Origin: Tomocerus qinae
Lineage: Eukaryota; Arthropoda; Collembola; Entomobryomorpha; Tomoceridae
Direction of reading: 5' to 3'
Assembly: GCA_020055645.1 (NCBI GenBank)
Contig: CM034548.1
Coordinates: forward strand, 47,484,296-47,548,295
DNA: 64,000 bases
The translations under genes were made by a program, and so were the position numbers. The notes beneath the pieces are model-generated. The model worked only from the letters and a program-made list of their open reading frames with translations. It was not told the DNA's origin and did not search any database. This document shows, in pieces, positions 37,593-50,500 of this stretch. How positions within the stretch are numbered: the stretch's first letter is position 1; the number at the start of each line of letters is the position of its first letter.

Positions 37593-38439
37593 TTAATTTC
37601 TTTTTCCTTTAGATTTACAAGAACTTTTGGAGCACAAACTTCTTCTCAGTCTTGATGTGTAATGTGATGATGATACAGAGTGCACAGCGTGGAGAGACGC
37701 CTTCGTCACGACTGTTACGGCAATCTGAGCGTAAATAGAATTCTACTACCCAGAAATGTCAATACGTACTAGGAATTTCAATTATTGATTTTTCTATCAT
37801 CAGCGACTAATAAGGGGAAGGTATTACCATTTCTTGGGTATCGGAGCAATAATGAAACTCGTCGTTCATTCCATGGGCATGGAAAGAGAAACATTGAAAA
37901 CTTTTGTTCTGCCAAATGTGTTTTATGTAATAGTAGCACATTATAGGGCAAAAACATAACGATAATTTCATACCGTTCTGGAAACAGGAAATGCAACTGG
38001 GGGCTTTGGCAGGTACTTCTAGTTCTATTTCTCGAGACTCTTCTTTCTCAATGTCCATGTCACTTCCATTTAAATAAACACAGTTTTGCAATGGCAGAAG
38101 ACTTGTGTCCGCGGGTGAGAGAGCTTCTGTTTCAGTCAATTTTTTTCTGTGAATTTTACTATTAACGTTAGAAATCACGTCTGGGGTATCAAAACAACGT
38201 CCGTTAATAATAATTACATCTGGCCTGTTATACACCAGAGCAACACTTTGGTTTTCTACTTCACCGAAAGAAAGAGAGCACTCGTTTACACTCAAGTTTT
38301 TGTTGATGAGGTTTAGATCCGAACTAATGTTACTCTGGTCATTCCCGGAAGTTGTGACTGAGCTCATAAATTTTGCCCGTGTGCAAACTTTAGCTTTGGT
38401 ATTCGTACTGCCACCAAACCAGGATTTGATTCTGTCCAT
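37593..38439 (-). CDS. unrecognised small gene just upstream of kek5, two exons
   Basis: An ATG at 38439-38437 in a good context (aaaATGG) opens a 210-codon frame that starts MDRIKSWFGGSTNTK and contains NRPDVIIINGRCFDTPDV. I know no family for it. A second exon is suggested by a good acceptor (ttctatttacgctcag|ATT) at 37724. Two donors fit. Model A: ATG|GTAATA at 37827 (phase 0, intron 103 bp) gives 247 residues, ending in a Ser/Lys/Arg-rich tail with TAA at 37595-37593. Model B: AACG|GTATGA at 37973 (phase 1, intron 249 bp) gives 191 residues, stop at 37617-37615, and makes a cysteine set C149-x2-C152-x4-C157-x11-C169-x2-C172 that looks like a metal-binding site. The frame staying open to just past the model A donor favours A; the paired CxxC favours B. 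Both may occur. It could instead be an exon of a longer transcript. Confidence 0.5.
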
Positions 38440-41400
38440 TTTGAGCTGACACCATTTACAATGTACGCAGCTAGCCTTTTTACTAACACAGATAAATGTA
38501 GTTCACATACGCAGCATTCTTATTTGCACTGTTAGTCATGTCATCATTGAATGGCTCATTTATTCACAGCTCGCATTACAACGTAACTAACTTCGTAGTC
38601 ATTTTAATGTTCATATAATTGCATTAGTGATCACTTTTAAAACCCACTCTAATACAATGCTTTCACTTGAGCACTTCACACTTTCACAGTACTCAATCCA
38701 GATGAAATTTCTCATTCATTATTAACTAAATTATTTATTCATTTGGCAGAAATATCACATCACAATACATAAAGATTCGTATATGAATCTCGTGGAAAGG
38801 ATTGCCTTTGATTCACATAAAATAAATGGATATTGGCACACTTGCAAACAGGCTGAGTGGAGGATCCAAGAAGAAAGCGAGCCTCAAGTCAATCCTACAT
38901 CAGAACATGAAAAACAATCAAGAATCAATTAACTTTTACGGCATCATACAGCTACCTTGGTTCTGCTTATACATTACAGCTACAGAAAGCTAGATTTATG
39001 ACTGAGTACTAAAATTTGACGAACACTAATTGAAGTACAAATTGAATTTGAATTGCACTCTTTCCAATTTGATTGAATTACTTACATGAGAACTACGAAT
39101 TCACTTACGACCGTATGTATGTGCACTCAGTCAATATGTACTAGTATAATAACATTAGCAATCAATTTGACATTTCCTCGCTGTGTCATTGGTTAAAAGG
39201 AACATTTCGCATGCCACAAGTAACAAGTATGAATTCAATAAAGATACAATTTGTTTATATATATGTGAAGTAGATAGAGTACGGATGCTCCTTACATTTT
39301 GTAATACATACATTTTCAGAATCATAAAGTGAGTTAGACATGTGCCCCGCCAGCTCCACCCTACGAACCTAACCTATTTTATCGTAATCTAACCTAATCT
39401 AAGGATGGGTTTCCATGCATGCTTAGAGAATTTAAGGTAGGATAATGAGATTACTTATTTTACGAACATGAAGAGTAGAACATGAACTGTATCGTTCGGG
39501 TAGTTTACTTCTTCATTCATGATACATTTTTTATCTCGTGGAACATCAGTCGTAACACAAAATATAACTAAAATGAAGCAGATTGAAACTATGTGTTTTG
39601 GCTGCTAAAAACTGAATTTTTAAAACAGATTTCGGAAATATTTATTAAAATGTATAGTGATTCCAAAATTAACTTTTCATTTCTCCACGGAGTATTCTCA
39701 ATGTTGTTAGAAAATTTTTTTATGCTTAACTGTTATGCTTTGAAGGGAATAAACTAGTAAAAATGGACTCATTCTGAAAAGCATGACAAGGTTGAATCCG
39801 ACAAAAAATCAAGATTTCCTACCGCGTTTAAAAGCTAACCCCTTAAAGTGAAATTGTTTGGTCGATTTTTTGTATTTTTGTAGACCATTTGCAACATCAA
39901 AGTGAAACACACGCAAGTCGGGGTTAAATGAAGTTCACAAGGACCTACCACTACAACTTCCCTTCCATGAAAAATATGAAAGTTAAGAAAGTGTTATGTT
40001 TTAAATGAAATTTATGACTTGCGATGTATCCTTTTAAGATTCTTAATCGCAGAAAATCACAACTTTCGTTAAATATAGTGAAGATATTGTGAACTTGTCA
40101 ACAGCTCGTCTAAATTAAAATTTTTGGGCTCTAAGAAAGTGCAACTACAAAACTTGAAAATATCTCTCAAAGGATTTTGCTGGACGTCGGAAATACTTGG
40201 AAGAGAATGTCGGCGGAAATCCCAGAAAACAGTGACAAAAGAGAAATGCGGACAACTCAGAAAATCTTCATGCTAAAGTTTATAACAGAGTCAGAGGGCA
40301 TTGCAAATACTTTCATGTATAGGTAGATAAAAGCGAGTTGAATAGAGTCGTGATTTTTAATTTGTGTGACCTAGCTCTAAGACTAAATAAAATAATCTCC
40401 CACAAAGTACCCGAACGTAAATTTTTTTCTTTTTTGCGGATGAGTTGTGCAAAAGATTTTGTGACGTTTAGTATCGTTCTGCCTTGGTGCATCGAGTTAA
40501 ACGGAAACGCAATAGTGAATAGTGAAAAATGAGTATTTGTGTCAGTGAATTGGTGTGAATACAAATAGATTTAGGAACAGTAGTACCTAAGTAGTATGTG
40601 GTGACTTGAGTTGATCATCCATCATAAAAATCAATAGGTTGGGGAGGGAGCGAGTGGTTGGCGGACTGCATTAGGTAAACATAGCGTAGATTTAAGAAAC
40701 TAAAATTTTGTACTCACACTGGAGAGTGCTGGTCGTTTTTCAAAGCGACAAGGGTGGACTGAAAATGAATTCGATGGCGTCGTCAGACTGAGAAAGTCTC
40801 CTGCTGCTCGTGTAGACCTTTGATGGTTGGTGAGTCCCCTTCTGAGAAAAGGTAGAGTGGACTATTAGTTGAATGGACTGATTGTGTGAGTTAGAAGAGG
40901 AGGAGGAAGGACTCTAATATCATCTGAGTGAGTGAGTGAGTGTTGGGGCGAGTAAGGAAGTACGGAGAGTCAAGTGGGTGCGAGGAGTAGTTGCGGGAGG
41001 AGGAAGAAGGTCCAGCCAGCAGCGTCTTAGCATTAGACTCCTCTGTGTGTGTGTCTGCTAGTGTTTTCCGATCACGTCCTGCACCTTTTACTTGATTTTC
41101 CACACCGGCACCAAACTTAATTCCCCTGGAATATAAACGGAGTTCGGCTTAGATAATATTTTTCCGCGATGGGACAGATAATGAAAAGACCATAAAAATG
41201 ATTAATTTCCGTACACAGGGCACGGAGCATTCATTGCAGATCTTCTCTCTCCCTGCCACACCATCTTTCACTTCCACTCATGTGCATTTCCCATTTGCTT
41301 ACCTAACTTCTCCCACCTTGAATCCTTTCTCCTACCACACACCTTCCTGAAGTGTTTATAGAATAACTGCGGCAATATTCGAGTGTGTCTAATGTAAATA

Positions 41401-44400
41401 CATTACATACCTTCCTCACTTCCCCATTTCCCATTTATTATCCTAGGTCACCTTTCTTAAGGCAACTACTATCCACTAGAGTACATATTTTCTCGAGCCC
41501 TGTGTCTTTACTCATTTACCAATCTCCATGAGTAGACAAACAAATTGAACAATAGAGAGTCATGAAGAAGAATGGCCAAGCAAAATCTACTCGGTTGCCC
41601 AAACTAGAGCACTAGAGAGAGAAAAGGGGGTGCTTATAAAATATGTACTACTAGGTATGTCCCTGCCATATACTGCCTACCCGAATACATTTGTGCATAA
41701 TAGAGATAATAGTAATAATATGTAGCTAGTGTGTGTAGGTAGTTAGGATTAGGTGGCGTAGAAGGCACCTACAGATCGTGTCTTCCTGTACGGGGTAAAC
41801 ATTTGGGAGAGTCAACCCATTTCATTTACTGTTTGTTTCCGTCTGCACTCTCTTTTATATTTCTCCATCTATACTGAGTACCTATATATTGGAAGGCATC
41901 TCAGCAGCAGTTATCTTGTAGTAGCTACTTACCTCCGTACTGCATTAGGTGGTAGTTACCCGGATAGTACAGATAAAGCAGTCATTCTGTGTTTATTACG
42001 CCTCCATCTCATATTATACGTAGCTAAAGCGGATCGTACACATTACATTTATGACTCTTTAGTGTGATGGCTAATAACTATCTGTATTCCATTAGTATTA
42101 GTTTACTGTTATCTATGTATACTCTATCTGTACAAATATAGTAATATTATATAATATATATTTTTAAAGAACGAGAGTCTTACACCAAACTTAGTGGTAT
42201 ACTTAAGCCTCACTTGTTTCTGCTCACATCCAATTTGATATAAGAAAACAAATGGAAAGGTATAGTAATAGCACCTACCTACAAATGTAAACACATAAAT
42301 ATACATACATACATGCTTCCAAATGCTAACAATAAGTGGATTTTCTATTAGAGTTGAATGGAGTTGACTACTAGGATGTGCTAGAGTGACCCTCGTTTGG
42401 TTTGGCCTCTTCGTTGGCCACGTTTGTCCTCAATATACCGAAAAGCGCTGCCATGCAAAAGAGTGTGAATTATATAGGAAGGCCTATTTAGGCTATAAGA
42501 AATAGTAAGACAAGGCGGGCTAGTACAGTAGTGGAAGTAGTACAACTAAACAAACCCATTTTCTGAGAAGAGATGATAGGATGGGATGAAACTGCTGGAT
42601 GTAATGGGAAAGCAAAGCATTCCATTATATTGCCCATAGAATAAATATATTTGCCTCATTCTTAGAAAGGAGTGAAGATAGGAAGCCAAAGCGGGTAGGT
42701 AGGTAGCCGTCGAGAACGTCGTTCGTGGGGATAGATAGATTTGTGCATGGAGACGTAGGAAGTCTACTTGAGAGATGTTGGATTGGATTGGAGTATGTAG
42801 AGATATGTAACTGGAGCTGGAAGCCTTTTAAGGACAAACTCGATGAAATCGCACAGCCATCTGAATCTGACTGTCTGTCTGTGGTTGACACTCCCTTTGA
42901 CCAATTCTTTCTCTCACATACACAACATTCAATGCAGTTTGATCTGAAAAGACCCTTTTCTCCACTACGAGAACCAACGAGAACGCCATCACCACTTTCA
43001 CTCTGACGAGCTACTTTCCTTAGACTTTCACTTACTTACTTCCCACTGCTGCGTCCATGCAGACTGGGACTGGATAAGGAGCCAGAGTAGCCAGAATGGA
43101 TGCCAGTCCAGACCACACCAACCCAATGCCAACAAAAACCAAACGAGATCATAGAAAATAGTGCATTCACATCGGATCATATAATACACTGCAAAACTAC
43201 ATATTACAAAACCAACCATACACATTCCTTTATACTCAACTTTTCTTGTCGCTTACTATTTATCTACTATGTATATGTCTTCTGTTATCCCTCAAATACT
43301 TGTGTATAGACGGTTGATATATACTTTCCCTACTGCTTACTACACTATTATTATTATTTGGGATATTCCACTCACTTCTTTCCCTCCATGCATGTCTGCA
43401 TGCACAAGTCCTACTTTCTTTAGCACAGTAAGTAATTGAACTTATGTACGATTTGGTTAGTTCAAGGAAAAAATTAAACCCAGACCCTAGCTTGTTATGA
43501 TATCTACTGCACTATATTCTTTGCTTGGTTAGTAAGGCAACTGCAGGGGCAAAAAATCAAAAGCCAAAGTCGGATCAATACAAGTCATCTCTGCTCTTGT
43601 GATTCCCCTGAATGGATATCAAGTTCAACTTATGTGAGAAAAGTGACTGACTGATATTTACGTTCACACTAACAAAATACTGAACTATAACCCAGAGTCA
43701 GGACTTTGGGCTACACATACACAGAAAATAATCAACAGACCTACATCACCAACCGAATTGAAATTAAAATGAACGAAACCTGTATCTATTTATTTACTTG
43801 ACTTTGCTAGGCCTAGAGCATCAATATTTTGTCCTTATCACGAGTGATACTCTATATGAGCAACTATCCTGGGATTTCAGCTTATCTATGCTTCCGTCCA
43901 ACCTGTATTTCATTTTGTGGGACAATATCAGACTTGGACCGTCAGTTGGATTTTGGAATGATTCTTTAGAATAGTCAAAGCCTTGAGTAGTAGTAGCCCC
44001 ACCGAACATCTTTCTCATTTGATATATTCAGTAATAAATGTATACAATAATAATTATTATTGAGCAATCTATCCCCGCCCGTATAATACACAATGTGTAA
44101 TTGATTGATCAGCTTTATTGGCGAGTTCTGACTAGCTTATAGCTTTTCTCACCCAGCAGTCGCAATAAATACTCTCAGTAACCTAGAGTATATTCTTTTA
44201 CTTAACATTAAATTGATTTAATAATGATTAGTCAGTTGAATGTCCAGAATCAGATGGACACTCTTATTTGAATTGGTTGGGTGACTTAAGAAATGACCAT
44301 TTTGAGAATTTATGACGGCGGCTGTTTGAACATTTTAGCGAGCGGACCTTAAGACTTCGTTGACCAATTGAAGCCGACTACGTTGATCTCGTTGAAATTA

Positions 44401-46389
44401 CATAGTATTTTAGTAGAAAGGGACTTATTATTTCAGGGACCCAGGAAATATATCCTTTCCAATATTAAATGCTTAATATTTACTTAAACTTAATTAATGC
44501 TTAAAAAATTACCAGGCCCTTAGTACTCATCTTTATTTACAAGAGATTTGCGCATCAATATTTGGTTTAATTTTGAAAAAATTATTTGGCTATGCTACTG
44601 CGAAGCTTAAGAGGTAAAATTTTTGTAGGAAATTGTCATTTGTAGTCAAAGATATTTTTAAATTTCTATCTAAGTAACTCTCTGGTGTACATGGGGAAGA
44701 TTTATCAAAAATAGATTTGTTGATTTATATCGTTCATTCATTTCACATAAAATTTGTTTTGTTTGTGTCTTCGGCTACGGGTAGATGATCCTCATGACGT
44801 GACACCTTGTCTATTGTTGAAGGGAAAGATTCTCTACAGGTTAATGACTCAAATGACTCTTGTATATTTCAAAACACCAAAAATGCAACATTCGTATTGA
44901 GATCACCTGCCTAATACATGAATTGTGCATTGCAACTGTTAGTGGCTGTCGTTGTGTTGTAATAATTTTCCTTCCAAGACAAAAGACTGATATGATCATA
45001 AATTAACAAGGCTATGTACTTGTGTCGAAAGAATTGGACGTATATTTCCATGTAGGTTGAAAGCAAAGAGGAAAAAAGACGGAAGGAAGGAAAGCACAGT
45101 GTGTTTACAAAGAAAGTATATGTGCATCGGTGTCTTGTGTCAGATATGACAAATGATAACTTGAATAACCATAACCTTGTATAATATATTATATAATATA
45201 GTGTTGAGGAATAGAAGTGGAAGATGCGGTGGCTGGGACATAAGTGCTAGGAGATGTACGTATTGGGATATATTTACAATAGATGTTTGTAAATGTCTCT
45301 ACTAGCGAAGTCTACCTATCCCCTTAAATGGGGATTTAAAGTCTGTCTGTCTATAGGTGTGGAGGGAAGTTGGAGTCACATTTCCATATGTCTAATCTTC
45401 ACATAGAAATACATAACTGTGAAAGAGGAATAAACTCTTGAAAACTGTCACGGAAAATAAATTCGCAAGGGAAACGAGCCTTTCTCCTGCCTGCCTCCGA
45501 GTCAAGAGCACTAGAAAACCAAAGCAAATGAAAGCAAACTCAGGTTTTCCCAAGAAGCCAAGAAGTTCATCTTATCTTTCCGTATTTAAATAAAAGTGAG
45601 GAGAACTATAGATGCAGAAACTCTATGCATGTGTCTGTGGAGTGCAGACCGAGGTGCTGCTCTCCTTAACGAGAACATGCCAGGGAGCCAGAACTTGTTT
45701 TTGCATTGCAAGGTGTTAGGGATGATAGACCACGCGGAGGAAATGACAGAGAGCCCTTGATCCAAATTCAAGTGGTGCTCCGTAAGCTGTGCCCAAGTTG
45801 TCTTGTGACCCTCATCCTTTCTCTGGAGAACGACTACGCAGCATGCCAAGAATAATCAAACTGTCTATATTGTTGTCTGCACCAAGAGACAGATTCAGGG
45901 TGAGCATTGAAGTCGAGTGGCCTTTCCGTGCCTGACAGACTCCAAGCATTATGAAATCCGTCGTCTCGCTCGTCCATCTATTCTGATGTTAATTTTCAGT
46001 AATCCTCCCGTTCAAGATATTATGTACATAGCAATTCCTAAGTTTTGTTTTCTTTAAAAATACCTACAGATAAATCTTCAACTTCTATATACTATTATTA
46101 TTTGAATGAAATGAGGTCGGCACCGACATACAATAAATAGTAGTATAACTAGCAGTGGCCCTTATGGAATAACTACCTATGTACAGATACAGAGTAGATT
46201 GAGGTAGTAGGAGTGAGTCTACGGAGAATGGAGAGAGTTACGGACACTCAAGTGGTTCAACAGTGACCCAAGTTATCATTGCGAGTGTCAGTTCAAAAGT
46301 GTGTATTATCTCGCTAAGTGTGAGTCGTTTGATTGGATTGTGAACTGAAGTGTGAGAAGAAGGGGATTTCACAACTAGTGGTAGTAGTA
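38440..46389. other. region upstream of the small gene and kek5
   Basis: Contains the candidate promoter of the small gene (directly above 38440) and possibly untranslated kek5 exons, none of which can be fixed. GAGT repeats lie at 40926-40942 and a weak 65-codon frame at 43821-44018. Otherwise AT-rich with no recognisable gene. Confidence 0.5.
43821..44018 (-). CDS. possible small gene or lone exon, unrecognised
   Basis: A 65-codon frame from an ATG begins MRKMFGGATTTQGFDYSKES and has a mixed, protein-like composition with no long hydrophobic or repeated stretch. A minus-strand AATAAATAG lies about 20-40 nt past the stop. There is no strong splice signal within it and no family I recognise. 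It could be a short gene, a piece of a retrocopy or chance. Confidence 0.2.
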   Translation of the reverse strand: MRKMFGGATTTQGFDYSKESFQNPTDGPSLILSHKMKYRLDGSIDKLKSQDSCSYRVSLVIRTKY

Positions 46390-47528
46390 TATATGTGGTA
46401 GTCCAGAAGAGCAGGGGTGCCAGTAGCGCTAATGGCTAGTCCACAGGAGCACTGCTCTTGGGGCTTAGCCATAGGAGCTATCGACTTTAGTCCATAGGAG
46501 CAGTTCTGATTTCTTTGCATTAACAGTACGTATTTACTAAAAATATTGTTATTAATCATTATATAATTAGTCACTAGGTTAATATTGCATGAAAATACTT
46601 TGGGCACAGTAAAATTAATAAGTAACATCATTAAATTGACAAGTGAATCAGAGTAAAGGAGATTAATCGCAGTGAGCATTAATACAATTAGTGTTGCCTA
46701 CATGACACTTGGTACTACAAGGTACTTTATTTTTTTTCTGCATGCGCATATTCTAGTTCTACAAATAGTCTTACATTTACAAATAGATTGGCCATTGTAG
46801 GAAGTGAAGGACCTTAATACACTTATGTATTTGATTGAAGTTAGCGGCCATTTAGTTGATTCTGTTTCAGCTGAACAAGGTCCTACATTAGATTCGCTTA
46901 CCCATGAGTCTATGATTCCTTTACCACATTGTAATTGAAATTGTAATTGATCCATTTGTTCTCACTGTCACTTTTAGACCTCAAGTCGATTAGGTCAATT
47001 TGCACTCTGTCCGTAGGACCGCTGGCATAAATCTGGCGCCCAGCTATAGGCTTAGGTATCGGACTTCGAGTATTGCAAGTAATGCATATTAGTTGCAATC
47101 GTTGCAATGTACATTAAAATACTTGTAAAGTACTTGCATGTAAGACTAGTTGTGGAACTAGAATATGCGCATGCAGAAAAAAAAATAAAGTACCTTGTAG
47201 TACCAAGTTTCATGTAGGCAACACTAATTGTATTAATGCTCACTGCGATTAATCTCCTTTACTCTGATTCACTTGTCAATTTAATGGTGTTACTTATTAA
47301 TTTTACAGTGTCCAAAGTATTTTCATGCAATATTAACCTAGTGACTAATTATATAATGATTAATAACAATAGTATCTTTATTAAATACGTACTGTTAATG
47401 CAAAGAAATCAGAGCTGCTCCTATGGACTAAAGTCGATAGCTCCTATGGCTAAGCCCCAAGAGCAGTGCTCCTGTGGACTAGCCATTAGCGCTACTGGCA
47501 CCCCTGCTCTTCTGGACTACCACATATA
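46390..47528. mobile_element. long foldback DNA element (1.14 kb)
   Basis: Arms of about 400 bp (46390-46790 and 47120-47528) are highly similar reverse complements. They start TATATGTGGTAGTCCAGAAG and contain repeated TAGTCCAnAGGAGCA-like units. Adjacent to the ends the sequence is TA-rich, so the exact target duplication cannot be fixed. The unique centre (about 46800-47110) shows no coding potential. Matching open frames on the minus strand (46314-46679) and plus strand (47236-47535) are the same arm sequence read twice and are not genes. The arms look younger than those of the other foldbacks because few differences are seen. Confidence 0.82.
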
Positions 47529-50500
47529 CAGATAAGTACTGCTACGGATAAAATAACTTTTCCTTGGCACTTGGTCTAACCCTATTTATTTTGTACATAA
47601 AGACTGTAAACTGCGTTAAGGTATGCATCTAAATAGAAGGCGCCCTATAGCCGAATCAGCCGCACCTCACATCAACCACATCACACTACACTACAGTGCA
47701 CAACACTTCCCTTTTGGATTGGTTTGACTTCAGTTAAGAAGCTGAAGAAGCTTGCATTTCACGGTCTGGGCTACACTTGACTTGGCAGCTGGGTTAGCCA
47801 ACCAACCTTGCCTTATACGGCTATCGTAGCTTTAGAAACCGTTTCCTAAACGGATGTAACGCAAAGCAACATCACGAAACTGATACTAAGCTATCGTCTA
47901 ACTCTAATAGCTCACCAACTCCTCTATGTAGTAAAACTCCCCAGAAATCTTTTAGAAGAGTCTCTCACACTGAATTGGCTGCATGCATCAAGCCAGTAAA
48001 TTTTATACAGATATTGGATTCATAGGAATAAGCTGTATTACGTACTTGGACTCCAATAGTGGGCAAAGAGATAGAAATAATGTATATAGTCTGGTCTAAC
48101 TTACGAGATATTATGTTTCATTATATCTACAAGTTAACATATTGATCAACAAGGAACAAGCAAACCCGTTTATTCCTTAGCATGTGTACGCAGGCAGTTT
48201 ATATATTATGACTCGTCATGATGAAATACAAACTAAATAGTATTAACTCAAATCTCAATATCAATCTCTACATTTTATACCATTAATATATTAATTACCA
48301 CTTGCATAAGGGACGATCTAGGATTACTTTCTCTTTTACAACTAAATTTCACTTGAATTTATAACTGTGAACATTGTCATTCAAACTTTTTTCTTGGACT
48401 TAAATTTCACTTTTGCTAAGGTGAAAATTGTACAAAAGTGAAAACGAGGTGACAGTTTCATTTGGAAAACTATTTCCAACTACACTTTGGCATTTTACAT
48501 TTTATTTCATATTGGTAGTAATATTTGCTTACTCAACCACTCTGTAGATATTTTGGGGGGCATTGAGACTGACTAACAACGACAAAAACTGGCAGCTAAA
48601 TAGGGATGAATTATAATGACAGTGTTCATGGAATATCCAGGACCGACTCCTAAGAGGGAAAACTCATAAATGATTCCTAAAAAGTTCTTCCTTCCTCAAT
48701 GCAAGATATTAACTTTTAATTATTTTAGAATTTCCCTTTCAATTACAATTAATAGCGACTCTTCGATTGCCTTGACAAATCAATTTAATTTTCAGTATCT
48801 TTAATATTAGCTAACTTTAAAGTACTCTTAGAATGATATTCTATGACAAAGCTGTTGTGTATGTACATTATATTGACAATGCTTAGGAGTCCTTTAGGAG
48901 TGATATTCGCGTAGAAGTCGGTCCATGTAAACTCATAGTACACTCTACGACTGCAACGGTAGTACAGGTTCTTCCGAATGTTTATCAGTGGCCAGTGAGG
49001 AAAATAATGTTGACAGGGATAAGCTACACAGTTTGGCATTCCTGATGGAAAGCAGGATGTTTTAGTGTAAAAGTGTACAGCAGCAGAGTAGTTCAATAAA
49101 AATAGATGAATGTGTGTACGGTACACAGTGCTAGAGAGTTAGATTTCATGTTAGGAGTGGAAGGGGACAAGTGAAGTCAACTTGTGTCAGGACAGCGCTG
49201 AACTGCTTGTAGTACATAAGCCTTAGGTATGTGTATAGCGTTACAAATATTATAGACAAATGTGTAATGGAGAGGAGATTGAAGAAATGTACAAGCAGGA
49301 GAAAGAGGCGAAGAGTGAAAGTGAATTTATGTTAGTTAGCTAATAACTGTAAGTAGCTACGAGGTAGAATTTTCGTCTCCACAAGAATCCTACTTCCATT
49401 CTTTATAAACATTGCCACGTATTCCTCGTATATCTCCATATATCTTTGCGAAATTTCCTCCGAGCGATATTTCTTTATCACCTTAAGTTGACTCCCTGTA
49501 TACGGATATCTTTCCATCTGTCCGCGAGAGTTGCATGACTTTTCACTGGCTCACTTCGTACATCTGTACTAAAGGGCCATTCTTTTCCACGGATGCTTAG
49601 TCAGCACAATGCCTTTAGAGAATTGTTCTTCAGATCCTCTCTAATCTACAGATAGAGCTATACTGGATGCACATTTTAATATGACGACGCAGTGGGTGGG
49701 GGGGGGGGTTTACTTGTGTTTGAGTCATGTGACTTTTGTCTCCTAATAATGTGCAATCCTCTGCGCTCTAAGGTTTCTCCAGATTGTTTGTATTGGGGTC
49801 ATTGTACTTCTGGGTCAAATGAAATTTATCTGCTGTGTTTTTAATTAATACAGCTGCCATTGTACACAAGTAACCGAAAAGTTAGCTACGTCCTACTATA
49901 TTATATTTATATACTGAACACACAGAATGGAAACTCATATGAAACTCACCTTGGGGAAGATCCCTTTGTTTTCTGTAGTGCACATCTGCTTAACCATTTA
50001 TATCTATCTTAGATAGAAGAAATACAGCCGAGTTGAGAGTGGAGGAGGAAGGAGAGGGGAAGGCAAATAAACTGGGTTAAACATGAACATTTAAATTCTG
50101 GAGAAAGTATGAGTTTCCAAGTATTTATATGTGTACGAAGGCAGCTAGCAAGCAGAGCTCAATCTTTTGGGCTGCTTGGAATTATGGTAGCACCAAGAGT
50201 TGAAATGTGTGTGTATGCAGAAAGAGGAAGTGAGTCATCCTGCAAGATTTACAGGAGAGGAAATTGAGAAAGGGCTGAAGGTTTATTAAGGGAAGTCTTG
50301 TTGTCTTAGGCACACACAGGTTTTGAATCTACGAAGAAGCTCGTTAAAAATTTGACCTCGCCGGTCACAAAGGCTCGTCCCAAAAGACAGTATAGTGCGT
50401 GCTCTGTTATTATTTATTCCCAACTGTATAATGCATAGTCGGTTTAAGTATATCTACACTACAGTGATACTCATATACATGCATAGAATATTTATAATAT

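Noticed and set aside
39361-39402. AACCTAACCT and TAACCTAATCTAA resembling the insect telomere repeat TTAGG
   Set aside because: Only a few imperfect units, interrupted by unrelated bases; an interstitial telomere tract would be longer.
43821-44018. Reading the small frame as a firm gene
   Set aside because: Kept only as a low-confidence feature because length, lack of homology and lack of splice signals do not exclude chance.
47027-47045. CTGGCGCCCAGC resembling a retroelement primer binding site
   Set aside because: It lies in the centre of a foldback DNA element with no long terminal repeats or coding sequence around it; a chance match.
46314-47535. Two nearly identical predicted proteins on opposite strands
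   Set aside because: They are the two arms of one inverted repeat read in mirror image, not a gene pair.
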